The notes under the pieces were generated by a model. That model worked only from the letters and a program-made list of their open reading frames with translations, made no database searches and was not told the origin of the DNA. Below are positions 9,395 through 21,720 of a stretch of DNA of 64,000 nt, piece by piece (the first letter of the stretch is position 1; each line of letters starts with the position of its first letter). The position numbers and the translations under genes are program-made. The stretch spans positions 11,015,065 to 11,079,064 of the forward strand of contig NC_063452.1 in NCBI RefSeq assembly GCF_020379485.1, in the 5' to 3' direction. Source of the stretch: Brassica napus. Taxonomy: Eukaryota; Streptophyta; Magnoliopsida; Brassicales; Brassicaceae.

Positions 9395-11300
9395 ATCCTC
9401 GTATTCATTTGTATAACCTCTTTGAATATAGGAAGATACAGAGATACAAAGAGTAATATAGAAACATACTGTAAGTGATCCCTTACTCCAGTTTTGCTGT
9501 ATACTTAAAAAAGTTTGGGTTTCATACAGAAAAAGTATCTTTTTCGTCTTATTTTCTGATTATTTAGTACATTTTTTAGTTGAAATGTTATAGTCTAATT
9601 GTTTTCAGTGTTTGGTCTAAATTTGACTTAGAGATTACTCCGGTGGTTGGATCAAAGAGTCAACATTGCATTGTGTAAGGTGGCGAAAACTGAGTTAAGG
9701 TAAGTGAGAACAATACTTTTAGTGCTTTTCTTGTGACAACTTGTGTAATCGTCGCATTTGAATATATATATATATATATGATGCTTCTAATGAGCTTTGA
9801 GAATAGGCAAATAGGATCTGTGTTATTTCCCTGTGATTCTAGATTCTGATTTGTTTTTCCTTCTTAATATTTAGATTAGGTGGTCTTGTTTATCCTGTTT
9901 TAGTATTAGAGTCGGAGTTTTGGGGATGATATATACATATTGTGTATTTGATGGATTTCAATTTTTAATGGATAATGAGCACGTTAACGTATTGGGATTA
10001 TTTTATTAGAAGAGTTGGGACTAAACTGCTCTCGTTGATTTCTTAGGGAAAAAAAAAAAAACTGCTCTTGGTGATCAACGTGTAGATGGGTAACTGAGAT
10101 GCCCGACATTAAGAAATGAGTAGTAAGTGAAAGACAATTGTGGCTGAGCGGTGAAGAATAAGCTTCAGTAACGCATGTGAAAATCCAAAGTGCATTGAGA
10201 TTAGTATGATTGCTGCAAGCATTTGAAACTCGACTGTGCTGTCCTCCATTTCTCGTAACTAGAATCAGTTGGTTTGTAATTAGTGAACCTGTCTTTGTTT
10301 CTGCGTGGCTGTGATTTTGAGCTCTTCATGGTGTTTAGATTGACAATGCAGATCCATGTGATTTCATGGTAGCAGGGAGAGTTATGAGTGATGTTGCAAA
10401 AAGAAGATAATCCAGCCATTATTTGAGTAAGAAAGTCTCAGTTTTTTTGTTGGGGGTAGCAATAACTTTATCACAATCAGAACATCGATATAACTTGTCA
10501 GAGTGGTGAAAAGCTCTCATACTTATTATATACCTTAAGCTTACTTGTATTTTCACACGGCTACTAGAGTGGACATCTTTAAAACTTTCTATGTGTCTAG
10601 TTGTAGTTATATCTGAAAAAGGAAAGTGTCAGAGAATTCGTGTGTTTGGTTGCATATGACGTTTGCTGAAGCTATGTTCTGTCTATTTGAAACTCAGGGT
10701 CTGTGCCTTTCTCTTGTCTAAATCATCAGTAGTGATTTTAACTCCATTGGTTGTGTTCCTTAACGTTCTCTATTTAACTGGGCTATGTCAAATCATTGAT
10801 TCGAGCAATTTTTGGTGTGTTTTCAGGTTGTGACAAGGAAGCTTATGCCCTGATGAGTGATGACGTCCAACAATATTAAATATTGGTTCCAAACGTGATC
10901 CGATCTGCCATTATTGTTGAGGCACTGAAGAAGCGTGTTTCTTGAGAAAGGACTTATGGAACAAAAAAATGTAGGAAAAGCTTCAGAATTGTCATAGCCA
11001 TCATCAAAAGTTTCTGATTGGTCCCACAACGCTTTGATTCTTGTTCTTGCCAAAGAAACGAACTAAAAGCTTATTCTTGCTTGTAAACCGGTATTTACTA
11101 TCGATTGTCATACTTTTACAAAGTGAAGAAATAATTATCCGTTTTTATCTTCTTTAATTCCCTGATCAATAATTAGGTATTTATCAATTTTAATTTGATT
11201 CTGGAAATGGTTAGTTACCTAAGAGTTTTCTACCAACCGAATCAAACCGGTAACTGTTTTCTGATTTGGTTATAGTCGCTCGAGTCGAGCCAAATGTTCA
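9395..11300. other. Intergenic between PPR copies
   Basis: No gene found. It contains a (TA)n tract near 9764-9778 and an A13 tract near 10059 flanked by imperfect direct repeats (aaactgctctcgttgat at 10023 and a close copy at 10069). The segment gacaaggaagcttatgcc near 10832 recurs in modified form near 12050, downstream of the next PPR copy. This suggests duplicated RFL 3' flanks. Confidence 0.5.
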
Positions 11301-11337
11301 CGACTTGACCACTCTCACTCGTTAGCTCCTTTGTAAT

Positions 11338-11855
11338 TTGTTGAAGCTGGGAAGCGGGTTTCATGAAATCAAAGGGTTAGATGATGCGATTGATTTGTTT
11401 AAGGACATGGTACGGTCTCGTCCTTTACCTTCAGCAATCGATTTCAACAAGCTAACGGGTGTGGTGGTGAGAATGGAATGGCCCGATGTTGTGATTTCTC
11501 TCTATCAGAAGATGGAAAGGAAACAGATTCGACGTGATATCTACAGCTTCAATATTATGATAAAATGTTTCTGCAGCTTCCCTTTGCTTTGTCTACGTTT
11601 GGTAAGATGACGAAACTTGGTTTTCATCCCAGTCTTGTTACCTTCAACACCCTGCTCCATGGTTTATGTGTGGAAGATAGGCTTTCTGAAGCCTTGCATT
11701 TTTTTCATCAAATGGAATGCAGACCCGATGTCATAACGTTCAACTCAGTTATGTATGGTCTTTGGAAAGACGGACGTCATAGGGATGCTCAAAATCTTTT
11801 CATTGAAATGCAAGACAAAGACATTTTTCTTCTTCTTATGATGTTTAGTGTTTAA
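11338..11855 (+). pseudogene. Rfo-like (radish PPR-B family) remnant
   Basis: Starts inside a PPR coding region with no ATG (first codon TTG) and reads LKLGSGFHEIKGLDDAIDLF, which is strikingly like radish Rfo/PPR-B as I remember it. A deletion of about ten bases near 11580 shifts the frame. The second block (about 11580-11855) continues ALSTFGKMTKLGFHPSLVTF and HGLCVEDRLSEALHFFHQM. It then jumps from a CRPDVITFN repeat directly into a GLWKDGRHRDAQNLF repeat, consistent with loss of several repeats by recombination. It ends after DIFLLLMMFSV. It cannot encode a normal protein. Confidence 0.85.
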
Positions 11856-12396
11856 TCTTTCTAGCCCCCTTTTTTTGTTTGTATCCAGGTGGATTAGTTG
11901 TAACATGGAAAATATTCTTCTTTGTTACCTTGAAGTAGTGATATTATCTTGTTTAGTTAAACTCATATGTTTATAACCGGTAGTATCCATGAGATTCAGT
12001 TGGGGTATGAAAATATTTATATATTTCAGGTGTGAGGCAGGTCAATTAGTGGCAAGGAAGCTTATCCTCAACTTGGTTTATAATTTTCTGCATAAAGAAA
12101 CATTGGTTCTCAGCTCAAAATATGTTATCATCAACCAGGTAATCGTATTTAAGACAATCCAACACGCCCTGCTTCACATGCACAGTTTCAAAATTTTCAG
12201 AGATACAAGGTGATAACGAATTTTATTTATACCGAGAGTAGACTGCATATCGAACGTGTTTGATGATGAGCGCAATCGAAAAAAAAACAACCTTCAAGAA
12301 AGAGTAAAGTGCTTTGGCATGCACCACTTTTCTGATTATTTAGAGAATAGATTAATTAACACAGAAGCCAAAATGATTTGTTCTTGAAGCTACGAA
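11856..12396. other. Intergenic, RFL 3' flank
   Basis: No gene recognised. Sequence near 12050 (ggcaaggaagcttatcc) resembles the segment near 10832, supporting duplicated PPR flanks. Confidence 0.4.
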
Positions 12397-12873
12397 TCAA
12401 CCTTTATGTTCGGATTCTCGACGATCTCTTCTAGCAGGAGTTTTCCCCTTCCTTTCCCTCGACCCCCTCGCACGTGCCGTCATCAAAGGTTTCTTTTCCA
12501 TATCGCCTGAGATGTCAAGATGAACTCCTGGGTCATGAGTCTCGTACTTTGCGCCCATCGTTATGGAGTTGTTCACAGCCTGAAAGTTGCTGTTCACGAA
12601 GGTGGTCAGAAAATCAAGCTCTTCGCCGCCGTTTTTGTAGCTGTCTCCTTGGTTATCGTCAAGCTCGGTCTTCATGGTGGCTCCAAGGTTTGAGCCAGCG
12701 AGAGTGATAGCGCTGATGCCATCCTCCTCCTTCTCCTCTTCATATTGGCTTGGTCCCGCCTTGTCTGCTCCCATGTGGGTTAAGGAGGAGATCATGTTTT
12801 TAAGATCATGACGGAAATGTTGTTGTGGCTTCTTGTGCTTCTCTGCTTCGCCTCTTGACTCGCTTAGCTTCAT
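12397..12873 (-). CDS. Hypothetical hydrophilic protein (158 aa)
   Basis: An uninterrupted minus-strand frame starts with ATG at 12873 and stops at 12397. The product is charged and soluble, with no signal peptide or membrane segment. The N-terminus is rich in K/E/H (MKLSESRGEAEKHKKPQQ), the middle acidic (YEEEKEEDGIS), and the C-terminus strongly basic (RARGSRERKGKTPARRD), a possible nuclear or nucleic-acid-binding tail. A TATA-like run (atatatatatatatttata, plus strand about 12944-12962) lies 70-90 bp upstream on the coding strand. I do not recognise the family. The position just downstream of the RFL cluster gives no functional hint. It could be a real lineage-specific gene or a chance frame, and codon use looks coding. 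Confidence 0.5.
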   Translation of the reverse strand: MKLSESRGEAEKHKKPQQHFRHDLKNMISSLTHMGADKAGPSQYEEEKEEDGISAITLAGSNLGATMKTELDDNQGDSYKNGGEELDFLTTFVNSNFQAVNNSITMGAKYETHDPGVHLDISGDMEKKPLMTARARGSRERKGKTPARRDRRESEHKG

Positions 12874-13209
12874 TCTTTATCTCAGGTTTTGCACAACCAG
12901 AAGAAATGATGGGAAGGCAAGTAATGCAAGCCATACATCTCTAAATATATATATATATTTATAAATATCAGAGTAAAAGCAATGCCTTGTATTGCAATTA
13001 AAGAATTGGATGGGGAATGACTTTGGAGTGGGTTTAAGAACAACTTTTGGAGATTTACAAAAAGTGGTTAAGTATCACGATAAGATGTTGCAGTTAAATA
13101 ATTGGATGATGTCAAAACCAGAGGAGATTTACAGAGTTCTTTCGCTGTAATAATAAAGACAACAATAAGTCTTGAGGCCATGTCGATAGTTCTCTTGTAA
13201 TAAAGTTTT

Positions 13210-13437
13210 TGTTATAAAAATAATGAAAAAACCTATTTTTATTCATAACATATAGGTTCTTTATACAATAAATTACACCGTCATGAATAAATAGAAAGAA
13301 TACAAATCATAATTCAACTAGAAAAATGAAAACATAAAGACATAAGGAAAAAGGAAAAGATGTCCGACTCTCTTTTTCTTGGACCGCTGATGGTATAATT
13401 TCTTGGTTATGAGCCATCCACAATCTGGTTCATAACA
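13210..13437 (-). repeat. 3' LTR of the reverse-strand copia element
   Basis: 228 bp, pairing with 19014-19241. The interior has a polypurine-like run (minus-strand agggggaata near 13570) somewhat inside its edge. Confidence 0.85.
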
Positions 13438-16400
13438 CTCTCCATTGGATGCCATAACCATTTAGAGCTTATAATGTGCTTTAATGTTGCCTCATTAAAA
13501 CCTTACCAGGAAAACTCAATTGGGACAAAACCATGGTGAAGGAAAAAGAGTACAACACACATTATTCCCCCTGATTTGGACATTACTGAAGGTCCCTTGG
13601 ACCTCTCCAATTTTCTGCAATCCGTGGGTGATAAAGATCTTGAACAAAATATGCTTAGTCCTCGAACATGATAGTTGGTTTTTCTTCACCATCAGCCATG
13701 CCACAATCTGATCGAACATATTGAGTCATCGACCTCAAATACACACACACGAAATCTTGGATGATGTTGCTGTGATATGCGTGTACCACCATGTGTAAAA
13801 CATAACCTGTCTGAAAAACAAATCAACAAAACCAAATAACCCCTCTTTGGGCTGGTTAGTATAAAATAAACCAAAATCAAAGGCTTCTTCATCGTCCTTC
13901 TTATGGACCAATCAGATCAGTGTCTAAAACAAGACTTCTGCATCGTCCATCTCAGGACTAAATGAAATTCTTTATCGTCCACCTTTGGACTGAATGGATC
14001 AGTGTCCAAAACAAGTGATCTCACGCCCATGTACTAGATAATGGGTGAGACTGGTCCATATTAAATCTCTTGAGTACCCTTTTCTGTATATACTATTTGA
14101 TGCACAAGGATTTCATTGTTAATGTACTCAAGCTGTAATCCCAAACAAAACTTTGTTTTCCAAGATCTTTCATCTCAAACTCTTTCTTGAGATATTCAAC
14201 TGTTTGGAAAATTGTATCCAGAGGTTACTAGGATATTCAGATCATATACTTTGATGATTATCAATATTGCTCTCGAGAACTTGATGTACTTTCAGCTCAA
14301 TACCCTCTAGTACTTTCATTATTCAGTGGACCATATAAATATGCAGTCACTACATCAACTTGCTGCAAGTCTAATTTTCTCTCTTATATAGCCAGACTTA
14401 TGAGAAATCTAAAAGTAGTTGCATCCACCACATGGGAGTATGTCTCCTCATAATCTATTATTGGTCTTTGTGAGAATCATTGTGCAACATCAGCTTTATA
14501 TCTCACGATTTCTATTCCTCACAAGACCCATTTATATCCACTGGTTGTAACATCATATGGCGTCTTAATCATATAGCCAAATACGCCTTTCTTCCTTAAA
14601 CTATTTAACCCCACATTTCTATTCAATCCAATCTGTTCTTCGAGTGCGCACTCTTATATTGATGTGGGTTCATGATCCTCGCTTATATTCATAAATTCAA
14701 GTGCTACCTTGTATGCAAATAAATCATCTTATGTCGACATTCCTTATTGGTTCCATTATGTTTCAGACATGATATAATCGATTGAGATTCATTATTATCA
14801 GGACCTTTAATACTTTGCAGCTTGGCATCCCAAGCTACATTGTTTGGTACATGTACCTTAGAGCCGGCCGGCCTTATCTCCATGTCTGAGATGGTTTCCT
14901 TAGTAACTTCGGATTTGGATTTTGATTATCATTCTCTGCACCTTTCTTTTGTTTCTGAGGATACTTATCTTTTGGAACCTATTTGGTCTACCACGTTTCA
15001 TACGTTGTCTAGACTCTGTAGCAACTTGACTGTGTCTCTTCTTGGACATCAAATTCGTTGGTGCTTTACAAGCTGGTTTATATATGACTTAGTCATTCTT
15101 TTTCGGGTCAGCAAATGTGTCTGGCATTTGATTAGTTAGCTTTGTAAATATATAATCTTTGGATGTCTATTTCACATTCTTTAGTCCGAGGATCTTGCCA
15201 AGAAATTGATGGTTGATTCCATTCTATTTCTTTTACCATTCTTTTACCAGCTTTATTATATTTTTTTTCTCCTCTTGGTCTTAAAATAATCTGTGTACCT
15301 GGCCTCAAATATAATCACCCATAGTTGGCTCAAAGTACTTTATTATTGTGGGAGAATCATATCCAACATATATCACCATCCTCCTTTTGAGGTCCCATCT
15401 TAGTTCTCTGTGGTGGAGCAATTAGTACATAAACAGCACATCCAAATGTCTTATGATGGGGTATGTATGGCTCTTGACCCGTTAATAATTTTGATAGGAG
15501 ATATCTATGCTCACTAAATGGCCTGATGCGTATTAACTTAGGTGCATGTAAATTTTGTGTGGCCCAAGCTGTGAATGGGAGTTTTGACCTCATAAGTTAT
15601 GGTCTATCAATCAGCTATTTGCGTTTTAAAAGATTTCGGCCAAGCCGTTATTGGTATGGACATATATCACAGAATTGTCCACACTTACCCCCATGGACAT
15701 ACCATAATCATTTAAACGCTTGGGACTTGTATTCACCAGTATTATCTAGACATATAGTCTTTATTTATGAAAAAGGGGCTCGTAGCCGTTTTACTGGTGA
15801 TGGCCTAATGAGTTTTCCTTGTGTACATGCTACACACGTCAGATTCTTTGGGATAACTCTTCTTATCTTTTAATGTGTGCCTTTTGAATATCAATTTTCG
15901 CATCATGTTTGGACCAGGATGGCCAATCTGGTCGTGCCATAAAGTGTATATTTTCGCAGGCTTTTAACCTCTATCATACTGATCTATGCATAGTCTAGGT
16001 CAGTAGAGAATGCATGTATAGTCTTTAGGACTTATTATGGCCTTAGGCGATTTTATACATATATCTGAAAGAACTCTTTGTTTCCTTCGCCCATTGTTTC
16101 AATATGGAAACCATTCATTCTTATATATTTAAAACTCAATAGGCTGCTCTTGCTCTAAGAGCTGGGTGAATATAAGGCATCACTGATTTCTAGATGCATA
16201 CCCTTAGGAAATAATATATTAGCCTAGCCATAGTCTTCTTTCAGACTGGCGATACCTGCTTTAGTACTTATATTGGCGTTTTTCAGTGTACTCATATAGA
16301 AAAATCATTCATTCATTTAATCTAAGCAGACAATGTAATAGAAATAAATTCAAGGAGATAAAAATCTGGGAAAACATACAAGCAAAGCAATCACACAAGT

Positions 16401-17586
16401 TTGATGTCAAAATCAGATTATCAACTTGATTCTTTTAGGCAATCATAAGTCTCATATTCCATAAGATCATCTTGATCATGTTCGAAATTATTTTCACCAT
16501 CTTTATAGACCAAGTGGGTTTCAGGATTCTTCCCTTTCAGACTCTCTTTGATAGAGGTTACAAAAATGTTTGGGAGTCCTTCATATCTTAGCCCAATGGT
16601 TCCCCATTCCACATCTATGGCACACTGATTTGGTCGAGCTTTGTGGTTTAAAGGATATACCACGGCCACTGCCTTGACCATGGCTCAAATTGGGTTGATA
16701 CCCACGGCCTCTGCCATAGTGATTCCCACGGCCAAATGTGTTATAGTGGCCATGGCCACGTCCTTTCCACCCTCCACGGCCATGACCGTGTGGTCTATCA
16801 TTCTGGACGTGGTTACCTTTTTTTTTTCTACAGCCTTATTGGTATTAGGTAATGGGGTTAATCCAGGAGGTCTCAATTCACTGTTTCTCATCAGTAATCC
16901 ATTATTTTGTCCATCAAGCAATAGACTCATCCACGGACTTATAGTCTTGGATTCTGGGATTCCTCCAATCAAATAGGGTCTTTGGTAATAACACCGTTCT
17001 TTGGTGATCATATCTCGATTTTTAACTCTTAATAAAATGATGGCTAATAATTAATATTGCCATGTATCAATCTTTGAGACTCTTAATAAGTCTTAATAAG
17101 ATGATCTTTGAGACTCTTAATAAGATGATGGCTAATAATTAATATTGCCATGTATCAATCTTTCTCATTTGCATTATTGCCTTCTATGATACATTCACCA
17201 AGTCTTTTTGACTTTAAGATAATATTTGTATCCAATGTCCACCGTAAATAATTATCTCCAAAGAGATTTAGGGTAGCAAAATCCAGGTTGATTTTCGACA
17301 TCTCATATCATATATCACTCAATATTTAGGTATAATTTTCATGCGGCCTTACTCTTAAAAACAATCAATTCGGATTTTAATCTTGTGAGGACAATGAGAC
17401 TATCAATCTTAAAGACATTTAATCAATCACTCAATTTCTAGCAAGTCTCAGCAATACTATTTCTATGTGCTCATAATATTATGGTTTATCAAGACTAGCA
17501 AAAACATATTCAATTAATCATGCAATTAGGGTTTAACAATCAATGGATTTTAGCAAGACTAGTAAAAAAAATTATTAATCACTCAA

Positions 17587-17725
17587 TCAGTTTCAAAGCT
17601 GATTTTAGCAATACTAGAATATAGATTTCAAGCATGAATTTCAATGAATCAGTTTCAAGACTGATTTTAGCAATACTAGAATATAGATTTCAAGCATGAA
17701 TTTCAATGAATCAGTTTCAAGGCTG
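17587..17725. repeat. 62-bp tandem repeat in the copia leader
   Basis: tcagtttcaa begins at 17587, 17649 and 17711. About 2.2 copies of a 62-bp unit lie in the A/T-rich 5' leader of the element. Confidence 0.85.
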
Positions 17726-19013
17726 ATTGATATTTAGCATAAACCATGTGTAAATAATTTATCTAGTATCTGAATTTATCAAACCTCAAAAACATATAAT
17801 CAGATCAATCAATTTAATCGAACTTAGCATACAATCTTAAACCTCAAGACATTAGATTTTATCATGAATCTATCAACCTAGCATACGGATTCTCAATTCT
17901 CAAAGACATCCAAATCAGATCAATATAACCTATCATACGGATTATTTAGGATTTCTATTTAAAACAGATCAGATTACAAAACTATCAATCCTAGCAGATG
18001 ATATTAAACCTCAAGAATCATGCAATCAGATCATTCAGATTTTAAACAAGTAAACCTCAATCAATCTATCAACCTATCGGATTATATAAGCAAAGCAAGC
18101 TAGCAACATATCGGATTTAATCAATGTTTTAACAGGCTGGTCGTTTTAAACAATTTTAAATCAGATGAACAATTAACCAAGCAGGATGAGAAAATAAATC
18201 TATCAATTTAATGGTCAAACAATTCTAGCAACATAGCATCAGATTTAATCAGATTTAAAACCTCAATGATCAAAACCGAAAACAGTTTTGATTTCAAAAT
18301 ATTCGATTAGGGTTTTAATATGTGATTTGATAATTATAGTATAATTAGTTCTGATACTTATATTATTTAGGGTTTATAGATATAGGGTTAGAGTTTATCA
18401 GATTTTAACTTGTAAAAACTGATTTGGGGTTTTAATCATGTAGGAACATGATTTAGGGTTTGGGGTATCGAACTTTTAGAGCTTCGATATACTCAATTAA
18501 GATTTTTGATCTATTACCCTATGGTTTTGATTCATAAAGATTAGGGTTTTAGGGTTTCGTTCTTTATCAATCATCCATGTTCGATTATGGGTTTTTAGGT
18601 TTTGAATTACCTTTTAACCTTAGATGATTGTTGAATCGGACCACCAAAGGAGTTGAGCCGCGAGCTGGACACGAACGGGAAGCGAGCTGGAATGGATCGA
18701 GTCGCTTCTATCGGGTCGCGGACGTCCTTTGTTGCTTGATCGGGAACGCCTTGATCGTCGGACGCGAGTTGTCTGATGCTGTCGCGAACGAGGAAGAGGC
18801 CGTGTGCTAGAGCCGCTCTCGGGTCGCGAACGTCTGAGCTAGGATCAGGAACGCCTTGGCCTGAAGCTGATCGGGGACGCGAGCTGGAACAGATGCGGGA
18901 GCAAGAGACGCGATCGGGGTTTAGGGTTCGTCGGATCGCCGGCTAGGGTTAGGGTTTTAGGGTTTTTCGATTTGGGTATTAGCTTAGTGATTTAGAGTTT
19001 CGTGCAGATAACG

Positions 19014-19241
19014 TGTTATAAAAATAATGGAAAAGTCTCTCTTTATTCATAACATAGAGGTTCTTTATATAGGAGATTACACCGTCATAAATAAATGAAA
19101 AGAGTACAAATCATAATCCAACTAGGAAAAGGAAAACATAAAGACATAAGGAAAAAGGAAAAGCTGGCCGACTCTCTCTTTCTTGGGCCGCTGATGGTAT
19201 AATCTCTTGGTTATGAGCCATCCACAATCTGGTTAATAACA
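19014..19241 (-). repeat. 5' LTR of the reverse-strand copia element
   Basis: 228 bp, similar to 13210-13437 with scattered substitutions. The inner edge (cgtgcagataac at about 19001-19012) is the probable primer-binding region on the minus strand. It is not the usual tggtatcagagc type. Confidence 0.85.
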
Positions 19242-19780
19242 GGTTTTGCTTTAAATTCAGTTCCAAACATTATTGCTTGAAATAAATGGCTAAACTACCT
19301 ATTTGACCAGAAGTACTGTACATGAACAATTTCACACAATTGTTCATGCTCGTTCTAATTGCACATATATTATGTATACGAATCTATATAACCTTATTTT
19401 CGAAGATTAAAACTAACCACACAGAAGAACATTTATCTTGGTTTAAATGGTTTATAATCTAAGCAGATATCAAACCAGTTAAACCGATATCAAACCAATT
19501 GGTATTGGTTTAGATTCTAAGCCATTAAAATTAAGCTAAATATTTGTTTGTGTGACTTCGGATTTCAATCTTTGAAAATGAGGATAAATAGGTTCTTATA
19601 TTTAAAATGTGTGCAATTAGGACGAGTATAAAAGTATGTGTGGAATTCTTACCATACGATACTTCGTTTCGTATATGTCCATTTTGCTATTTCATTTTTT
19701 GTCTTTCTCTTCAAACATATGTAGATTGGGGTGGATTGGTTGTAGATACGGACTTTCTATAATAGTACTGCGTGCATGGA
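19242..19780. other. Intergenic
   Basis: AT-rich sequence with several aaaccggtt-like motifs near 19440-19510. No gene or element recognised. Confidence 0.4.
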
Positions 19781-20030
19781 TCACAAATTTCCTTGATAAG
19801 AATCTGAAATAGGTCGTTTACCTGATTGGTAGCAATTGTCACAGACGACACTCTTTGCTAAGTCATGGACAATGAGGTATTTGACGTGCATAACATGATT
19901 GATACTCCATTCTTGCAATGACAGTAAGAACCTATTGATGTCCCCCATTATGGGCTGGATCTCAACAAACTCCATGGGGTTTATGACAGTTTTCCTTGCC
20001 AACACGCAAGAAGATTCAAAAATGACCTAT
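19781..20030 (-). pseudogene. LINE RNase H-domain fragment
   Basis: A 74-codon minus-strand frame reads like the C-terminal RNase H region of plant non-LTR retrotransposons or reverse-transcriptase-like proteins (SLQEWSINHV, HDLAKSVVCDNCYQS). It has no intact RNase H catalytic core. It is opposite in orientation to the LINE RT fragment that follows, so it is either a separate insertion or a rearranged part. Confidence 0.55.
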
Positions 20031-20245
20031 GTTGGCAGGTGTTCAACATATTCATATCGCCCAATGTAAGACGACAATCCCAACTTCTCTTTCTGTCTTT
20101 TAAGTTAGAAAAGGCTCTACCGCAATCAGCTTTATGCTTCCGTCTTTAAGTTAGAAAAGGCTCTACGGCTATGAAAGATGGTTTTGCCATGATAATCTCT
20201 TTCAATCCATGCTGCTCCACTGTTAGCATTTTGGCCTCATGGAGT

Positions 20246-21089
20246 TTATGTCTTTCCGTCTCTATGGCTATCAAACACATGTTTCAAACTTTTGTAATTT
20301 AATAATATGATTGAAAACTGCAGCCCTATGAAGTTTTCAACTATTGGTAATACTTTATCTTGGAGTGGGGGTTGAGGAGGACAAATTATACGATGTTGTT
20401 TGGATCGAGTACTAGGAAACACATAATGACATGGACTTTTTCCATGTTCCTTTGTCGAATATTTGGGTATAGTGGAATCTTGTCCTTGACCGTTAGTAGC
20501 TATGGTAGAAGACACAATTGTAAAGAATGAAAGACAATTTCGGTTTGATAAAATATGGATTGATGAAGATGGCTGATGGATTCCATAACAAGAGGTTGCT
20601 TGAAAGGGGTAGTAAGAGATATTCAAGAAATTGTTGGCAAAATACAGCAATATCGACATGAGATCTCAGTTTGGAGGAAGATGAATTTGCCATCTGGAAA
20701 AGAAAAAATGGAATAATTTACAAGTCCTTGGAGGAAATTCAGAATGATAATTAAAAGACACACGAAAAATTTACGATACTAGAAAATTAAAAGAGGCATA
20801 TCATGAGGAAGAACAATACTTAGAACGAAAAACAGAAATCTGTAGCATTTAAAAAGGGATAGGAATACAAAATTTTACCAAGCGTTAACGAAACAAAGAC
20901 ATACCGAAACAAGGTTACTGGCTTACACAATGATGATGGTGAATGGGTTATTTCGTAACCGGAGGTGGAAGGGGTGGCAGCAAAATATTTTAGTGACTTA
21001 TTTAAATTGACATCCCCTACGGACTTTGAGATTTTCCTAGATAAAAAGTCAACCCTGGTTACATATAATCAAAATACTATATTTACTTC
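20246..21089 (+). mobile_element. LINE (L1-type) ORF2 fragment, left part
   Basis: Decayed plus-strand coding resembles the endonuclease-RT linker and early RT of plant L1 elements. Pieces such as RFDKIWIDEDG near 20540, EAYHEEEQYLERKTEI near 20790, RNTKFYQALTKQRH near 20851 and LFKLTSPTDFEIFLD near 20999 are in changing frames with stops. The coding is interrupted at 21089 by a hAT element and resumes near 24054 after the nested insertions, so the LINE is the oldest layer here. Confidence 0.7.
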
Positions 21090-21679
21090 CCTTGTTCGAA
21101 AACGCGGTCGGATTGGCAGATTCCGCGCCGGTGAAGTGCTCGGCGGCGAAGCTCCGCCGCGATTATGGTATATTCGGTCAAAAACGCGGTAAAAAAAGTT
21201 AATCCATGTTTTGGTGATTTCGAGTCTGAAATCGATAAATACACCATATATCTGTCATATTTTAATGGTATAAACAAAGAAACAAAGTTGAATCGAAGCT
21301 AATCAACCCAAAAATGATGATTCACGATGAAGAACGATAGGAAACAGCCGCAATATAATCTCTGTAAAAATAGGTTACGGAAGAAGACACCAACGAAATT
21401 ACAATTTTGCCCTTTTTAATGGAAAAAAAATTAAAAACTGCGTTGCTGGCCATCGAACCTGGGCTGGGAAGTCAATCAAACTTTAAATAGCCACTGGAAT
21501 ACAGCACTTACTACGTTATTACTCGTATATATAATTTTTAAAGGTATGTTACATTACAAATATTAAATGAGTAAGAAAAATTCCGCTCCGCGTATATCCC
21601 GCGTACTCCCCGCATTTTCAATAACTTGCTAGGCCCGAACTCGCCGCACGCGTAGCACCTAACGAGTTTCCGAAGAGGG
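21090..21679. mobile_element. Non-autonomous hAT-like element
   Basis: Terminal inverted repeats CCTTGTTCGAAAAC (left) and, in reverse complement, CCCTCTTCGGAAAC (right) bound about 590 bp. Both GC-rich ends (gctccgccgcg, ccgcacgcgtag) flank an A/T-rich middle. The flanking 8-mers are TTTACTTC (21082-21089) and CTTACTTC (21680-21687), 7 of 8 identical, which fits the hAT 8-bp target-site duplication. It has no transposase coding. It is inserted into the LINE. Confidence 0.7.
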
Positions 21680-21720
21680 CTTACTTCAAATGCATTAGAA
21701 AAGAAGGTTCGTTGACTTTA

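Larger units (their letters stand above)
13210..19241 (-). mobile_element. Ty1/copia retrotransposon, decayed, reverse strand
   Basis: Two 228-bp LTRs (13210-13437 and 19014-19241), both TGTTAT...ATAACA, enclose about 5.6 kb. Flanking five-mers GTTTT and GGTTT are imperfect. On the minus strand the order from the right is: A/T-rich leader, gag, pol, polypurine tract. The gag remnant at about 17011-16421 includes a Gly/Arg-rich stretch (GRGNHYGRGRGY). It also has a CCHC zinc knuckle (CHRCGMGNHWAKI) whose last cysteine codon is a stop, tca on the plus strand at 16581-16583. Integrase C-terminal sequence (FGCAVYVLIAPPQRTKMGPQ) lies at about 15593-15357. RT pieces (FEMKDLG, LQLEYINNEILVHQ) lie between 14370 and 14100. 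Multiple stops and frame changes make it inactive. Confidence 0.9.

Noticed and set aside
18361..18970. Telomere-like agggttt runs
   Set aside because: Only scattered gggtttagggtt-type motifs in the leader of the copia element, not a tandem array.
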